NCBI RefSeq assembly: GCF_033060595.1
Contig: NZ_CP133038.1
Coordinates: 868,001 to 932,000 of the forward strand
DNA length: 64,000 nt
Origin: Pyramidobacter sp. YE332
GTDB lineage: Bacteria > Synergistota > Synergistia > Synergistales > Dethiosulfovibrionaceae
Direction of reading: 5' to 3'
Of this stretch, positions 17,964 to 27,484 are shown piece by piece; the stretch's first letter is position 1; every line of letters begins with the position of its first letter. A program made the position numbers and the translations under genes. The notes under the pieces are model-generated. The model made no database searches. It was not told where the DNA came from and saw nothing but the letters and a program-made list of their open reading frames with translations.

Positions 17964-19195
17964 TGGAAGAAAGCCTGTGGGAGCTGCTCACTGAAGTCAA
18001 CTGGAAAATGATCGCGCTGACGCTCCTGGCCGGCGGCGTGTTGTCGATCATCGGCGACCGCGTCGGCATGAAATTCGCCAAACGCCGCGTGACGCTGTTC
18101 AACCTGCGTCCGAAGTACACCTCGTCGATCCTGACCGCCTGCACGGGCATGCTGATCTCGCTGTGCGTCATCGCCATTCTGGCCGTCGTTTCCGAATCGG
18201 TGCGCACCAGCCTGTTCTCCATGCAGTTCATCCAACGCCAGATCGTCGATCTGACGCGGCAGCTGCAGGACAGCCGCAACGAACAGCAGATCTCTTCGCT
18301 GTTGATCGTCGAGGCGCAGCAGCAGCTCACCAGCAAGGAAAAAGAGCTGGACGACCTGCAGACCCGGGCCGACGCGCTGCGCAAGACCACGGAAGAAATG
18401 CAGGCCGAACGCGACCGTCTCACCCAAGAACGCGCCAGGCTCGAAGAGGACGTGAACCGGATCCGCACGACGCTGGGCAAACTTCAGGAAGGGCGTATCG
18501 TCGCCTTCTCCGACGAGCGCCTCGGGCAGGAAGTGATCCCCGAAGGCGTCGCCAGCGAGGCGGAAGCCCGCAGGTACCTGGACCGTCTCAACGAGCGCGT
18601 GCGCTTTGAAGTGGCCCGCCGTTCCGACGCCGTGCCTGCCTCGATCTCCCTCGAAGAGGATCCCGAGTCGCTGCAGAACGCCATGCAGCGCATCCTCGCC
18701 TATGACAGCCGCAAAGTCGTGCGCGCCATGGTGCCGCAGAACATCGCCGCCGGCGAGACGGTGCGCGTCGTCTACCGCGTTTACGAGAGTTCGCTGGTTT
18801 TTCGCAAGGAGGAAGCGCTGATCACCCGCGTGCTGCGTTTCAAACCCAGCGCCGAGCAGGCCGAGACCATGCTCAGCTACATGCTGCGCGAGCTGAACCG
18901 CATGGCGACATCCAGCGGCATCCTCAACGATCCGCTGACCGGCATGGTCGGCGGCATCCCCGCCAACGACTTTTACGACGGCGTCGAGCGCCTCGCCGCC
19001 GCGAAAGCGCCGCTGCGCGTCACCCTGCTGGCCGCCCGCGACATCTACAGCGAAGGTCCTGTGAGCGTGAAAATCGTCGTGGAACAGAACGTGAGCCTCG
19101 ACAACCTCGATTCACTGGACGAAGAGCTGCCCGATCTTACCGCCGCGGAGCGGGGGAATTCTTCCGTACTGGCGAAGACGACGGGCCGAAAATGA
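17963..19195 (+). CDS. DUF3084 family membrane protein with coiled coil
   Basis: The 410-residue protein starts at ATG 17963, chosen because AAAGGAGG (17947-17954) precedes it; ATG 17942 is in frame but leaves the site inside the gene. Two hydrophobic segments lie at about residues 12-30 and 55-75. A Gln/Glu/Lys-rich coiled coil follows at about 85-165, then a mixed alpha/beta region. The architecture and the FAKRRVTLFNLRPKYTSSI segment match DUF3084 proteins of unknown function. A scaffold role near MreB is possible but unproven. comF begins inside its last four bases. Confidence 0.75.
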   Translation: MEESLWELLTEVNWKMIALTLLAGGVLSIIGDRVGMKFAKRRVTLFNLRPKYTSSILTACTGMLISLCVIAILAVVSESVRTSLFSMQFIQRQIVDLTRQLQDSRNEQQISSLLIVEAQQQLTSKEKELDDLQTRADALRKTTEEMQAERDRLTQERARLEEDVNRIRTTLGKLQEGRIVAFSDERLGQEVIPEGVASEAEARRYLDRLNERVRFEVARRSDAVPASISLEEDPESLQNAMQRILAYDSRKVVRAMVPQNIAAGETVRVVYRVYESSLVFRKEEALITRVLRFKPSAEQAETMLSYMLRELNRMATSSGILNDPLTGMVGGIPANDFYDGVERLAAAKAPLRVTLLAARDIYSEGPVSVKIVVEQNVSLDNLDSLDEELPDLTAAERGNSSVLAKTTGRK

Positions 19196-19872
19196 ACTGG
19201 CCGCCTGTCGCCGAACTGCTGGGCCATCTGCTGATGCCGGAAAGCTGCCCCGTCTGCGGAAAACTGGCCTCCCCGCTCTGCCCCGAATGCCTGGAAAAAA
19301 TTTCCGCTCCCGAGCCGCCCCTGCCGCACTGCCTGTGCTGCGACGGAGCTTCGCCCTGCAAACGCCACGGCCGGCGCTATGAAGCGCGCGCCCTGACGCT
19401 GCACAAAGGCGAGGCGCGCGAGCTGCTGCTGACGGTCAAGTACGGCGGCTCCGGCGTGGCGGCGCGGAAAATGGGCGTTGCGTTGACCCGGCTGGTCGGC
19501 GAAAATGAGCGTCGGGGCGGATGGACCATCGTCCCCATTCCGCCGCATCCGCGCGTATGCTTTTTTCCTCGCGGCGACAGCCACCTGCAGTGGATGGCCC
19601 GCGGCCTTGCCGGCGCCCTCGGCGTGCCCGTGCGGGAATGCCTGCGCTGGAAGGAAAAACGCACGCCGCAGAAGCAGCAGCCCGATTCGCAGTCACGCCG
19701 CGCCATGCCCGAAGACAGCTTCGTCTGCGCCGGCGCGGCGCCCGAACGAGTCTTCCTGCTCGACGACGTCAGCACCACCGGCACCACACTGCTGCGCGCC
19801 GCCCAGTGCCTCTACGGCGTCGGAGCGCAGCAGGTGATCAGTCTGTGCTGGAGCGTCGCCTGGCGGACGTGA
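19192..19872 (+). CDS. comF: ComF-family phosphoribosyltransferase-like protein
   Basis: The 226-residue protein has an N-terminal zinc-finger-like pair CPVC...CPEC (about residues 19-34), a second cluster CLCCDG, and the C-terminal PRPP-binding loop VFLLDDVSTTGTTLL. In naturally competent bacteria ComF supports DNA uptake. In others, including many anaerobes, the role is uncertain. The start overlaps the previous stop (ATGA at 19192-19195). It ends a long co-directional block and is followed by a strong terminator. Confidence 0.88.
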   Translation: MNWPPVAELLGHLLMPESCPVCGKLASPLCPECLEKISAPEPPLPHCLCCDGASPCKRHGRRYEARALTLHKGEARELLLTVKYGGSGVAARKMGVALTRLVGENERRGGWTIVPIPPHPRVCFFPRGDSHLQWMARGLAGALGVPVRECLRWKEKRTPQKQQPDSQSRRAMPEDSFVCAGAAPERVFLLDDVSTTGTTLLRAAQCLYGVGAQQVISLCWSVAWRT

Positions 19873-19885
19873 GGCACAAAACAAA

Positions 19886-19966
19886 CGGCTCCGCGCTCAA
19901 AGCGGCGAGACCAACGAACGCATGCTCGTTGGTCTCGCCGCTTTGAGCGCGGAGCCGCTGTTTTTT
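19886..19966 (+). terminator. Very long perfect hairpin terminator after comF
   Basis: The arms 19886-19917 and 19926-19957 are perfect reverse complements (32 bp) around an 8-base loop ACGCATGC, and TTTTTT lies at 19961-19966. It sits between the convergent ends of comF and the IclR gene. The stem is about three times longer than an ordinary intrinsic terminator. Confidence 0.9.
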
Positions 19967-20019
19967 CAAAAAATTCTGCGTGCCGCGAAGTATGGAAGGT
20001 CACAACGTTTTTGTACGTA

Positions 20020-20799
20020 CTACAGAGAATCACTGTACAACTCCGTCAGAGCTTTTGCTGTTTCCACGAGGGCCGGACAGTTTTTGAGGGCAGACGTCTG
20101 ACTTTCGGAAGATGGGTAAATGTATTGTATGGCGCCGATGGCCGCTCTCCCGTGAGGGACAATAACGGCCGCGACGTTGGATATTCCCATTTGGTATTCG
20201 TCCTGGGACACGTCATATCCCCTTTCTCTCGTCGTTTCGACACGGAGGTAAAGATGTTCCAGCGTCTTTATCGTGCAAGGAGTAAAGGGCGTGATTTTTG
20301 AGAGATCCCAAAGTTTTTTGATCCGGTCGTTGTCATAGGTAGAGAGGATGGCGATGCCGGCGGAGCAGGCGTACATCGGCACACGGAATGCGGGAAGATC
20401 GACCGTCGCCTTTTCTCTCCAGTTCCTCGTTCGTGCGACGGAGATTACGTCGAACATCTCGGGTACGCACAAAGAGACGGTACGGAAGGTGCTTGATGAT
20501 AATTTTTCCAGAAACGGAAACGCCGCTCGTATAAATGTTTGTCCTGCGAGATATTTTGTGCCAAGTTCGTAAAGTTTGTAGCTGAGTTTGTACCTTCCGC
20601 TATTTTCTTTGCGATTCAGAACATAGCCGAGAGAAATCAACGAGCGCAGCAAACGGTGGACGGTGCTGCTGCTTAGGCCGGACTCCTCTGAGATCTCGGT
20701 GAGATACAATCCCTGCGAATTTTTTGCGAGCAGCTCAAGAATCGCAACGGTTCTCTCTACTGACTGCAATGCTTCATGATAATTATATTCGTTGGACAA
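20020..20799 (-). CDS. IclR-family transcriptional regulator
   Basis: The 259-residue protein has an N-terminal winged helix (SVERTVAILELLAKNSQGLY, then ISEESGLSSSTVHRLLRSLI, about residues 14-55) and a C-terminal IclR effector domain containing ACSAGIAILS and RERGYDVSQDEYQMGISNVA. IclR proteins bind small organic acids or aromatic compounds and usually control neighbouring catabolic genes. The divergent NhaC-antiporter/amidohydrolase operon beginning at 21390 is the obvious candidate target. Codon use is more AT-rich than in the ribosomal block. Confidence 0.9.
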   Translation of the reverse strand: MSNEYNYHEALQSVERTVAILELLAKNSQGLYLTEISEESGLSSSTVHRLLRSLISLGYVLNRKENSGRYKLSYKLYELGTKYLAGQTFIRAAFPFLEKLSSSTFRTVSLCVPEMFDVISVARTRNWREKATVDLPAFRVPMYACSAGIAILSTYDNDRIKKLWDLSKITPFTPCTIKTLEHLYLRVETTRERGYDVSQDEYQMGISNVAAVIVPHGRAAIGAIQYIYPSSESQTSALKNCPALVETAKALTELYSDSL

Positions 20800-20832
20800 C
20801 GCAAGATCTCCTTTGCAAAAAATCTTTTAGGC

Positions 20833-20861
20833 AGTATATACCAAATTGACGGCCAGGGCAA
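20833..20861 (-). promoter_or_regulatory. Promoter of the IclR gene
   Basis: Read on the minus strand, TTGCCC (20861-20856) and TATACT (20838-20833) are 17 bases apart, 34 bases before the start codon of the regulator. Confidence 0.5.
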
Positions 20862-21070
20862 TGTCTGTCAGTAATTTTCTTACCCCTTATCCAAAACAGG
20901 ACGGTGTTTTTTGCGTTGTTTGGCAGGAAGTAAAAGTTATACACTTTTTGAGAGCAGCAATCGCCGGCATTTGTGTTCATAGTGTCGAATCAGTTTTTAT
21001 TTTGCGCGTATAGTGATTTAGCACAATATCATTTCGGTTGTTATATTTTACAGAATTTTATTTTTAGATA

Positions 21071-21098
21071 TTGACATAAAATGTTCATTATGTATAAA
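21071..21098 (+). promoter_or_regulatory. Sigma-70-type promoter for the NhaC operon
   Basis: A perfect TTGACA (21071-21076) is followed after 16 bases by TATAAA (21093-21098). Transcription would begin near 21105, giving a leader of about 285 bases before GTG 21390. Confidence 0.65.
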
Positions 21099-21389
21099 AT
21101 TCTGCTTAGCGGAAAATTAATCCCATAAAGGGGAATTTTTTAGTCATGAATCGGACGGATGATTGTATAATTTGCGATGTCTTACGGAGGATGAACTCAT
21201 TTGCGCCGGCCGGCATCTGGTGGCATTTTGCAAAAAACGACAAGCGCTTTGCGGGGATCATTCGCGCGGGGCCACGTCGGCGGCCGGATTCTCGATGTGA
21301 GGTTTTGCGCGCGACGCTGCGGAATACTTGCCCGTAAGCGCGCCGGGCCGGCATTTTTGTGACAGCGTAACGAAAGGAGATCGTTTTAC

Positions 21390-22709
21390 GTGGAAACTTA
21401 CGGCGCTTTATCCCTTATCCCCATATTTGTTCTGTTCGCCATGGCGTTCTCGACGAAAAGATCGCTTGAGCCCTTATTCGTGGCGGCGATCGTCGGCCAT
21501 ATCATCATATACAAAGCGAACTTCGCAACGGCCTGGATTGACTCTCTCTACAAGGTAATGTGCAGCAAGCATATGGTATGGTTGATTCTCGTGGTAACTC
21601 TTTTCGGCAGTCTGATCGCGCTGCTGGAAAAGTCGGGCGGCCTCGGCAGCTTCGCGGCGCTGGCCCGAAAATACGCCACGAGCCGCAAGAAGTCCCTCAT
21701 GATCACGTGGCTGCTGGGAAGCATCTTCTTTTTGGACGATTACCTGCATAACCTGACGACTGCTTCCACGATGAAGTACATCACCGATTCCCGCGGCGTC
21801 AAACGGACGGAGCTTGCCTACGTCGTCAACTCCAACGCCGGCAACCTCTGCTGCCTCATGCCGATCTCTTCGTGGGTCGTGTTCTTCGCCGGGTTGCTGG
21901 AGACGTCGGGATTCGTCGTCGGGTCGGCGACAAGCACTTATCTGCGCTGCATCCCTTATCTGTTCTACTGCTGGATCGCGATCATCATCTCGTTCCTCTT
22001 CGCGCTGGGCGTTGTTCCCGCGATCGGTCCGATGAAAACCATCGATCCCGAGCTGCTCAACAGCGAGGACGAACCCGCGGCCGAAAACGGCAGACATAAC
22101 GTCTGGAACTTCTTGCTGCCGGTCGTGACGCTTGTGGGCGTGACCATTGCCTGCGACAACGAAATCCTCTACGGCGTGATGACCGCTCTAGCCGTCTGTG
22201 CGGTCACGTTCCTCCTTACCAAGACGATGCCTTACGACGAATTCTTCAAGGTCTTCATGCAGGGCATGAAAAACATGGTGTTCATCGACGTGCTGCTGAT
22301 CGTGGCTTTCACGCTCAAAGAGGCCAACGACACGCTGAAGCTGGCCCCGTACATCATCGGCGTCGTCAAACCGATCATGAAGGGCGGATTGCTTCCGGCG
22401 GTCACTTTTGTAGTCTGCATCATTTATGCGTACTTTACCAGCTGTTTCTGGAGTATGGCGGCCGTGATGCTTCCCATCGTCATCCCGCTGGCGCAAGGGA
22501 TCGGCGTCAACGTGTATCTCGTGCTCGGCGCGGTTTTCTCCGCCGCGGCCTTCGGCAGCCAGAGCTGCCTGTTCTCCGACGCGCTGATCATGTGCTCCGC
22601 CGCCACGAACATCTCGACGGCCGATCATGGCGTCACGACGCTTCCCTACGCGCTGATCGGCGCGGCCCTTTCTTTCGTTCTCTTCCTGGTCGGAGGGTTC
22701 GTGTTATGA
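21390..22709 (+). CDS. NhaC-family Na+/H+ antiporter-like transporter
   Basis: The 439-residue membrane protein has about ten to twelve hydrophobic helices. It starts at GTG 21390 after AAAGGAG. The stretches FFLDDYLHNLTTASTMKYI and AYVVNSNAGNLCCLMPISSW resemble the conserved core of the NhaC and ion-transporter superfamily. NhaC members exchange Na+ and H+ or Na+ with malate or lactate. The tight coupling to an amidohydrolase suggests that this one may move the substrate or product of that enzyme. The stop overlaps the next start (ATGA). Confidence 0.85.
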   Translation: METYGALSLIPIFVLFAMAFSTKRSLEPLFVAAIVGHIIIYKANFATAWIDSLYKVMCSKHMVWLILVVTLFGSLIALLEKSGGLGSFAALARKYATSRKKSLMITWLLGSIFFLDDYLHNLTTASTMKYITDSRGVKRTELAYVVNSNAGNLCCLMPISSWVVFFAGLLETSGFVVGSATSTYLRCIPYLFYCWIAIIISFLFALGVVPAIGPMKTIDPELLNSEDEPAAENGRHNVWNFLLPVVTLVGVTIACDNEILYGVMTALAVCAVTFLLTKTMPYDEFFKVFMQGMKNMVFIDVLLIVAFTLKEANDTLKLAPYIIGVVKPIMKGGLLPAVTFVVCIIYAYFTSCFWSMAAVMLPIVIPLAQGIGVNVYLVLGAVFSAAAFGSQSCLFSDALIMCSAATNISTADHGVTTLPYALIGAALSFVLFLVGGFVL

Positions 22710-24325
22710 TCATGGATCTGGTGTTGAAAAGCGACGCCGTCTTCACGGGGCTCAAAGACGGCCCCGAGCGTCTGGCAGTCGGCGTCAGAGGCAACCGGAT
22801 CGAAAAGGTCTGTCCGCCCGAAGAGATGGCCTCGTATATAGGCTCCGGAACGGACGTGAGGGATTACGGCAGTCAGCTGATCATGCCGGGTTTTTTCGAC
22901 GGGCACGAGCACGCATTTCTGGGCGGCATTTTCGGCCGGGCCGTCGATCTGAGCGATTGCGCTTCCGAGCAGGAAGCGGCGCGACGCGTCAAGGATTTTG
23001 CGGACGCGCACCCCGAGCTGTCCTGGATTATCGGCACGGACTGGTCGAACATCGCTTGGGAGCAGGCGCGGCATCCCCGCAAGGAAACTCTGGACGCGCT
23101 TCTGCCCGATACGCCGGTTTACCTGATCGACACGGAAGGGCATTCCGCCTGGCTCAATTCCGCCGCCATCAAGCTCAGCGGCGTTGCGGACGTCGAAGAG
23201 TTCGGTGGCGACCTCGTCGCCCGCGATCCCGACGGATCGCCCACCGGTTATATCGCCGAGACGCCGATGCTCATGGTCGCTCGACTGGCCTTCGACATGC
23301 CCATGCCGGTCCAGGAGGTCATTTTCGACGAGTTCCAGCGCCGCACGGCCTCCCTGGGCATCACCTCGGTCAGTAACATCCAGTGCTACCAGGGGTCGGA
23401 CATCGACGTGGGCAACGTCGCCGTGGTGAAGCAGTTCGAGCGGGAAGGGCGTCTCAACGTCCGCTTTTTCTTCGCCGCCGGCCTGACCGGGGATCTGGAG
23501 CGCCCGCGTCGCCTACGGCAGGAATACGACAGCGACAAGGTGCGTTTTTCCGGTCTGAAGCACATCGTCGACGGAACGGCGACGGGCTGGACGGCACTGC
23601 TGCTCGAACCTTACGCGGACAAACCCGATTCCGTCGGCTCCAGCCGGATCCCGGTGGAAGAACTGGCCCGCAGAGTGGTGGATGCCGACCGCGAAGGCTT
23701 CCGGGTGAGGATGCACGCCTGCGGCGACGGCTCCGTCCGAAGGGCGCTGGACTGCTGCGAGCTGGCCCAAAAGCACAACGGCAAGCGCGATTCCCGGCAC
23801 ACGATCGAGCACATCGAGATCATCGCCAAAGAAGACATCGGCCGCTTCGCTCAACTGGGCGTGGTGGCGTCGATGCAGCCGGATCATCTCAGCATCTGCG
23901 AAAAGTTTGCGGACAATCCCTATTTCGCCCGGCTGGGCGAACGCCGCGCCGCGGAGACGTGGCCGATCCGTTCGATTTTGGAAACCGGCGCGCACATGCA
24001 GTTCGGCACGGATTTCCCAATTTACGACAACAACCCCATGCTGGCCCTTTATCGGGGCACGACCCGCCTGTTCAACGACGGTCAGCCGGAAGGCGGCTGG
24101 AATCCGGGCGAGAAGGTCACGATGGCGCAGCTTCTGAAAGGCTACACGGCCGGTTCCGCCTACGGCGCTTTCATGGAAGACCGGGTCGGCACTCTGGAAG
24201 AAGGAAAGTACGCGGACATCGTCGTGCTGGATCATGATCTGTTTTCGCTGGACGATCCGCATGAAATTCTGGAGACCGCGCCGATCCTGACCCTTATGGA
24301 CGGACGTATCGTATACGAGAGATAA
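22706..24325 (+). CDS. Amidohydrolase family 3 metalloenzyme (YtcJ-like)
   Basis: The 539-residue protein of the amidohydrolase-3 group starts at ATG 22706, overlapping the antiporter stop. Metal-site motifs are GFFDGHEHAF (about residue 60), RMHACGDGSVRRALD, RHTIEHIEIIAKED and FGTDFPIYDNNPM, and the C-terminal composite domain returns with GTLEEGKYADIVVLDHD. Relatives hydrolyse N-substituted formamides or other amide and cyclic C-N bonds, mostly with unknown substrates. No signal peptide is seen, so it is cytoplasmic. Context suggests import followed by hydrolysis of an acid or amide sensed by the IclR protein. Confidence 0.87.
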   Translation: MIMDLVLKSDAVFTGLKDGPERLAVGVRGNRIEKVCPPEEMASYIGSGTDVRDYGSQLIMPGFFDGHEHAFLGGIFGRAVDLSDCASEQEAARRVKDFADAHPELSWIIGTDWSNIAWEQARHPRKETLDALLPDTPVYLIDTEGHSAWLNSAAIKLSGVADVEEFGGDLVARDPDGSPTGYIAETPMLMVARLAFDMPMPVQEVIFDEFQRRTASLGITSVSNIQCYQGSDIDVGNVAVVKQFEREGRLNVRFFFAAGLTGDLERPRRLRQEYDSDKVRFSGLKHIVDGTATGWTALLLEPYADKPDSVGSSRIPVEELARRVVDADREGFRVRMHACGDGSVRRALDCCELAQKHNGKRDSRHTIEHIEIIAKEDIGRFAQLGVVASMQPDHLSICEKFADNPYFARLGERRAAETWPIRSILETGAHMQFGTDFPIYDNNPMLALYRGTTRLFNDGQPEGGWNPGEKVTMAQLLKGYTAGSAYGAFMEDRVGTLEEGKYADIVVLDHDLFSLDDPHEILETAPILTLMDGRIVYER

Positions 24326-24341
24326 AATCACGTTGTGAAGA

Positions 24342-24384
24342 AAGCTACCTCAAACTCACGCAGCAAAGTTGAGGTAGCTTTTTT
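24342..24384 (+). terminator. Terminator after the amidohydrolase gene
   Basis: The arms AAGCTACCTCAA (24342-24353) and TTGAGGTAGCTT (24369-24380) pair perfectly over 12 bp with a 15-base loop, followed by a T run to 24384. Confidence 0.85.
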
Positions 24385-24598
24385 ATGATGTCGACTTCTC
24401 GCTAGATTGTGGAAAAATGATGTGTGGCGTTTCTGAACGTCGAAGGCATCGGCGACGGCGTCCATGTCAAGAAAAGCGAAACGCCTTGCCCAAGAGCGAT
24501 ATCCTTGTCCGTTATCGGAAACATGGCGAGATTTATATGCTCGAGGGGGGCGTCTTGGGACGGCTCCGGCGGCGAAACTTGATTGTCGAAAAAAATTA

Positions 24599-24626
24599 TT
24601 GACATTTTTCTAACATACAGTAGAAT
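24599..24626 (+). promoter_or_regulatory. Promoter of the M20 hydrolase-binding protein operon
   Basis: TTGACA (24599-24604), a 16-base spacer and TAGAAT (24621-24626) lie 61 bases before the start codon at 24687. The rest of the gap 24385-24598 holds nothing I recognise. Confidence 0.6.
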
Positions 24627-24686
24627 GTTTTATAAAGAATTATTATCTTGGTAATATTTCGCATTTTTATTCCAGGAGGTCCCGCG

Positions 24687-25897
24687 ATGTTGTGCAGCTA
24701 CCGCCGCGACAGACTCGCGCAACGGCTGAAGGAGATTGCACCGCAGCTGATCGAGTGGCGTCATCAGATCCATCGGAATCCGGAATTGAGCTTTCGCGAG
24801 GTGAAGACCTCCGCGCTGGTGGAAGAGCAACTCAGGAAAATGGATATGGACTCGATCCGGCGGGTCGGGAGGTCACAGACAGGCATTCTCGCCGTGCTGC
24901 GGGGAACGGGTACGGGACCAGATGTTTGCATCGCCGTCAGAGCCGATATGGACGCGCTGCCGATCCAGGAGCAGTCAGGCGTGCCGTTCGTTTCCCAAAA
25001 TGACGGCGTCTTCCATGGCTGCGGGCATGACACCCACACTGCGGCGCTGTTGGGCACGGCTTGGCTGCTCAGCGAATTTCGCAGTTACTTCGCGGGGACA
25101 GTCAAGTTTTTTTTCCAACATGCCGAGGAAGAGCTTGGCGGCGCGGTGGAATTCATCGAAGCTGGTGTGATGGAAGATCCTGCCGTGGACGCTGTGTTGG
25201 CGCTTCACGCGCTGCCTGACATCTATGTCGGTGAGATCGGCGTGAGAGATGACTTCATGACGGCCGGCGTCGATATCCTCAAGATCACCGTCGAAGGCAA
25301 AAGGGCGCATGGGGGTATCCTCATTACGGCGTCGACACGATCCTGACCGCTTCGACAATCGTCACCGCGCTCATGAGTCTGGGGTCGCGTGAGCTGGCTC
25401 CTACTGACTGTGCGCTGGTGACTTTTGGCAGTATTCATGGTGGCATTTCCAATTCTTATATCGGTGCCCCGGTGGTATTGGAAGGCTGCATCCGCTACCT
25501 TCGCGACGAGACGCACGACCGTTTTCGGCGCCGTGTGCGCGAGATCGCCGAAAGTATCGGCGCGGGACTGCGCGCGAAAGTGACCGTGGAGATCACGCCG
25601 GAAAGCATCCCCTCTGTGGTCGCCAGAAGCTGGGTCGACCGGGTACGCCGTGCCTGCGCGCAGGTAAAGTCGGTGACGAACGTTGTCGATCTCCCTTCCC
25701 CCGCCATGGGCGGCGAAGATTTTGCGCTTTTCCTGAAAAAAGCGCCGGGGACGCTCTTCCGCTTGGGGTGCCGCTCGCCGGGCGGCCTCCACTGTCCCAC
25801 CCATTCGGTCAACTTTTATGCCGACGACCGCTCGATCCCTATTGGGACGGAAGTCATGACCACTACGGTGCTTAACGCGCTCACGGGTTCAGAGTAA
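24687..25897 (+). pseudogene. M20-family amidohydrolase, frameshifted
   Basis: The gene would encode about 403 residues of an M20D metal-dependent aminoacylase or amidohydrolase. ATG 24687 follows AGGAGG. The first frame shows IHRNPELSFRE, CGHDTHTAALLGTA, FFQHAEEELGGA and HALPD, then derails after KRAHGG at the G5 run 25311-25315. Homology resumes one frame away as YPHYGVDTILTASTIV and continues through FGSIHGG, MGGEDFALFLKKAPGTLF and THSVNFYADD to 25897. A single missing base restores a full-length enzyme, so this is a recent inactivation or a sequencing undercall. It precedes a peptide-type binding protein by 28 bases. Confidence 0.85.
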
Positions 25898-25925
25898 TAT
25901 TTTTAAGGGGAGGCATTGAACGAAG

Positions 25926-27443
25926 ATGAACGTGAAAAAGACCCTGTTGTTTTTGACGTCGCTTTTGGTTTTTGCTGCGTCCTGCGTGGCGGCGGATTTG
26001 CAGACGCTCAACGTGGGAGTCCCCAACGACGCCAAGAGCATGGATCCGCTCAAGGCTGTCGATACGGTCTCCTTTGCCATGATCAAGCATATTAATGAAA
26101 CGCTGGTGACGGTGGACGGCAGAACCAAGCAGTTGGTGCCCGTGCTGGCGGAACGTTGGAAAGTGCTTGATCCGCTGACCTATAAGTTTTATCTGAAAAA
26201 AGGCGTTAAGTTCCATAATGGTGAAGAGTTTACCGCAGACGATGTGGTGTTCTCGTTTCAGCGAGCTCTTTCAAATGAATCCGTTTATGCCAAATCCAAG
26301 GCTAAGTACATTGATCCGCAGGGATTCCAGGTGATCGACCGGCATACGCTGATCGTGAAGACGCTGACGCCTTTCGGCGGTTTTCTGGAATCGATGAAGC
26401 ATCCCTATGCCAGTATTTTCAACCGCAAAGCCGTTGCGGACGCCGGCGGCGATTACTTCAGGATGCCGGTCGGCACGGGGCCTTACAAGTTCAAGCGGTG
26501 GCTCAAGGGCGACCGCGTAGAACTGGAAGCGTTTGGCGACTATCATGGCGATAAGCCCCATTCCCAACGCTTGAATTTTCTTACAATGGCCGACGACAGC
26601 AGCCGCGTCATCGCCCTTGAAACCGGCAAGGCCGACTTGATTTACAACGTGCCTGTGAACGATTTCGATCGTCTTGCCGAAGAAGGCCGAGTGAAGGTCA
26701 TCAAGGGGACCGGGCATAACCTCATTTATCTCGGTATGAACACTCAAAAAGGTGCTCTCAAGGATCCGCGCGTCCGCATGGCCATCGAGTATGCCATTGA
26801 TAAGGATGCTTTTGTCCAAGTGGTGTATCAGGGAAAAGCGGTGGTCCCCGACGGGCCGCTGGTTTCCTCCAGCAGCTTCACTCCTGCCGACATTCGACGC
26901 CATCCCCGCGATCCCGTCAAAGCTAGACAACTTCTGAAAGAGGCCGGCTATGCCGACGGCCTGACGTTCGATCTGTGGATCACGACGCGCCAGGATTACG
27001 TGAACGGCGCGACCGTGCTTCAATCCATGCTTCAGGATATCGGCATCAAAGTCAACATCATCGTCATGGAGTCCGGCGTCTTCGACGACCGCGTCACGAG
27101 CAATACGCAGAGCTTGTTCATCAGTACATGGGGTATGCAGACGAACCGCGATGCGGGACAGTTCTGGCTGTCGCTGTTCCATTCCAGCAGTATCGGGACT
27201 ACGAATTGGGCGGTGCTGGACGACAAGATCGTTGATGAGAACATTGAACTGGGCAATCGAAGCGTCGAACCGGCGGAACGCCAGGCGGCTTTCCAAAAAG
27301 TCTGGGCGCGGCTCGACGAGATCCATCCTTTTGTTTCTTTGGCTGTTCCCAACGAACTTTACGGCGGCCGCAAAGATCTTCGGGGCATGGAGGATTTTTG
27401 CGACGGACGCCTGAACTACCTTGGGCGCGTGACGGTGGAATGA
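25926..27443 (+). CDS. Dipeptide/oligopeptide-type ABC binding protein (family 5), copy 1
   Basis: The 505-residue periplasmic binding protein has a signal sequence (MNVKKTLLFLTSLLVFAASC, cleaved near residue 23). Family 5 motifs are LKKGVKFHNGEEFTADDVVFS and VGTGPYKFKRW, with the C-terminal ISTWGMQTNRDAGQFW region. It captures peptides or similar solutes for an ABC importer, but no permease or ATPase genes adjoin it. The closest complete set begins at 36799. Its operon partner is the frameshifted M20 hydrolase, which suggests N-acyl amino acids or small peptides as ligand. Confidence 0.92.
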   Translation: MNVKKTLLFLTSLLVFAASCVAADLQTLNVGVPNDAKSMDPLKAVDTVSFAMIKHINETLVTVDGRTKQLVPVLAERWKVLDPLTYKFYLKKGVKFHNGEEFTADDVVFSFQRALSNESVYAKSKAKYIDPQGFQVIDRHTLIVKTLTPFGGFLESMKHPYASIFNRKAVADAGGDYFRMPVGTGPYKFKRWLKGDRVELEAFGDYHGDKPHSQRLNFLTMADDSSRVIALETGKADLIYNVPVNDFDRLAEEGRVKVIKGTGHNLIYLGMNTQKGALKDPRVRMAIEYAIDKDAFVQVVYQGKAVVPDGPLVSSSSFTPADIRRHPRDPVKARQLLKEAGYADGLTFDLWITTRQDYVNGATVLQSMLQDIGIKVNIIVMESGVFDDRVTSNTQSLFISTWGMQTNRDAGQFWLSLFHSSSIGTTNWAVLDDKIVDENIELGNRSVEPAERQAAFQKVWARLDEIHPFVSLAVPNELYGGRKDLRGMEDFCDGRLNYLGRVTVE

Positions 27444-27484
27444 ATTTTAACTGAGTTTTTTATTTTAGAAAAAATACTCACTGA

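Larger units (their letters stand above)
20800..21389. other. AT-rich intergenic regulatory region, IclR/NhaC
   Basis: This 590-base divergent region is markedly AT-rich in 20980-21120 and contains the IclR promoter and a strong rightward promoter at 21071. The 285 bases between the rightward promoter and the NhaC gene turn GC-rich. They contain a 63-codon open frame (21146-21337) with no recognisable similarity and with possible starts at 21146 and 21191. I see no known riboswitch fold. Confidence 0.5.

Noticed and set aside
21146-21337. 63-codon frame as a coding gene
   Set aside because: No similarity, and it lies in a leader. It is kept only as an observation on the leader.
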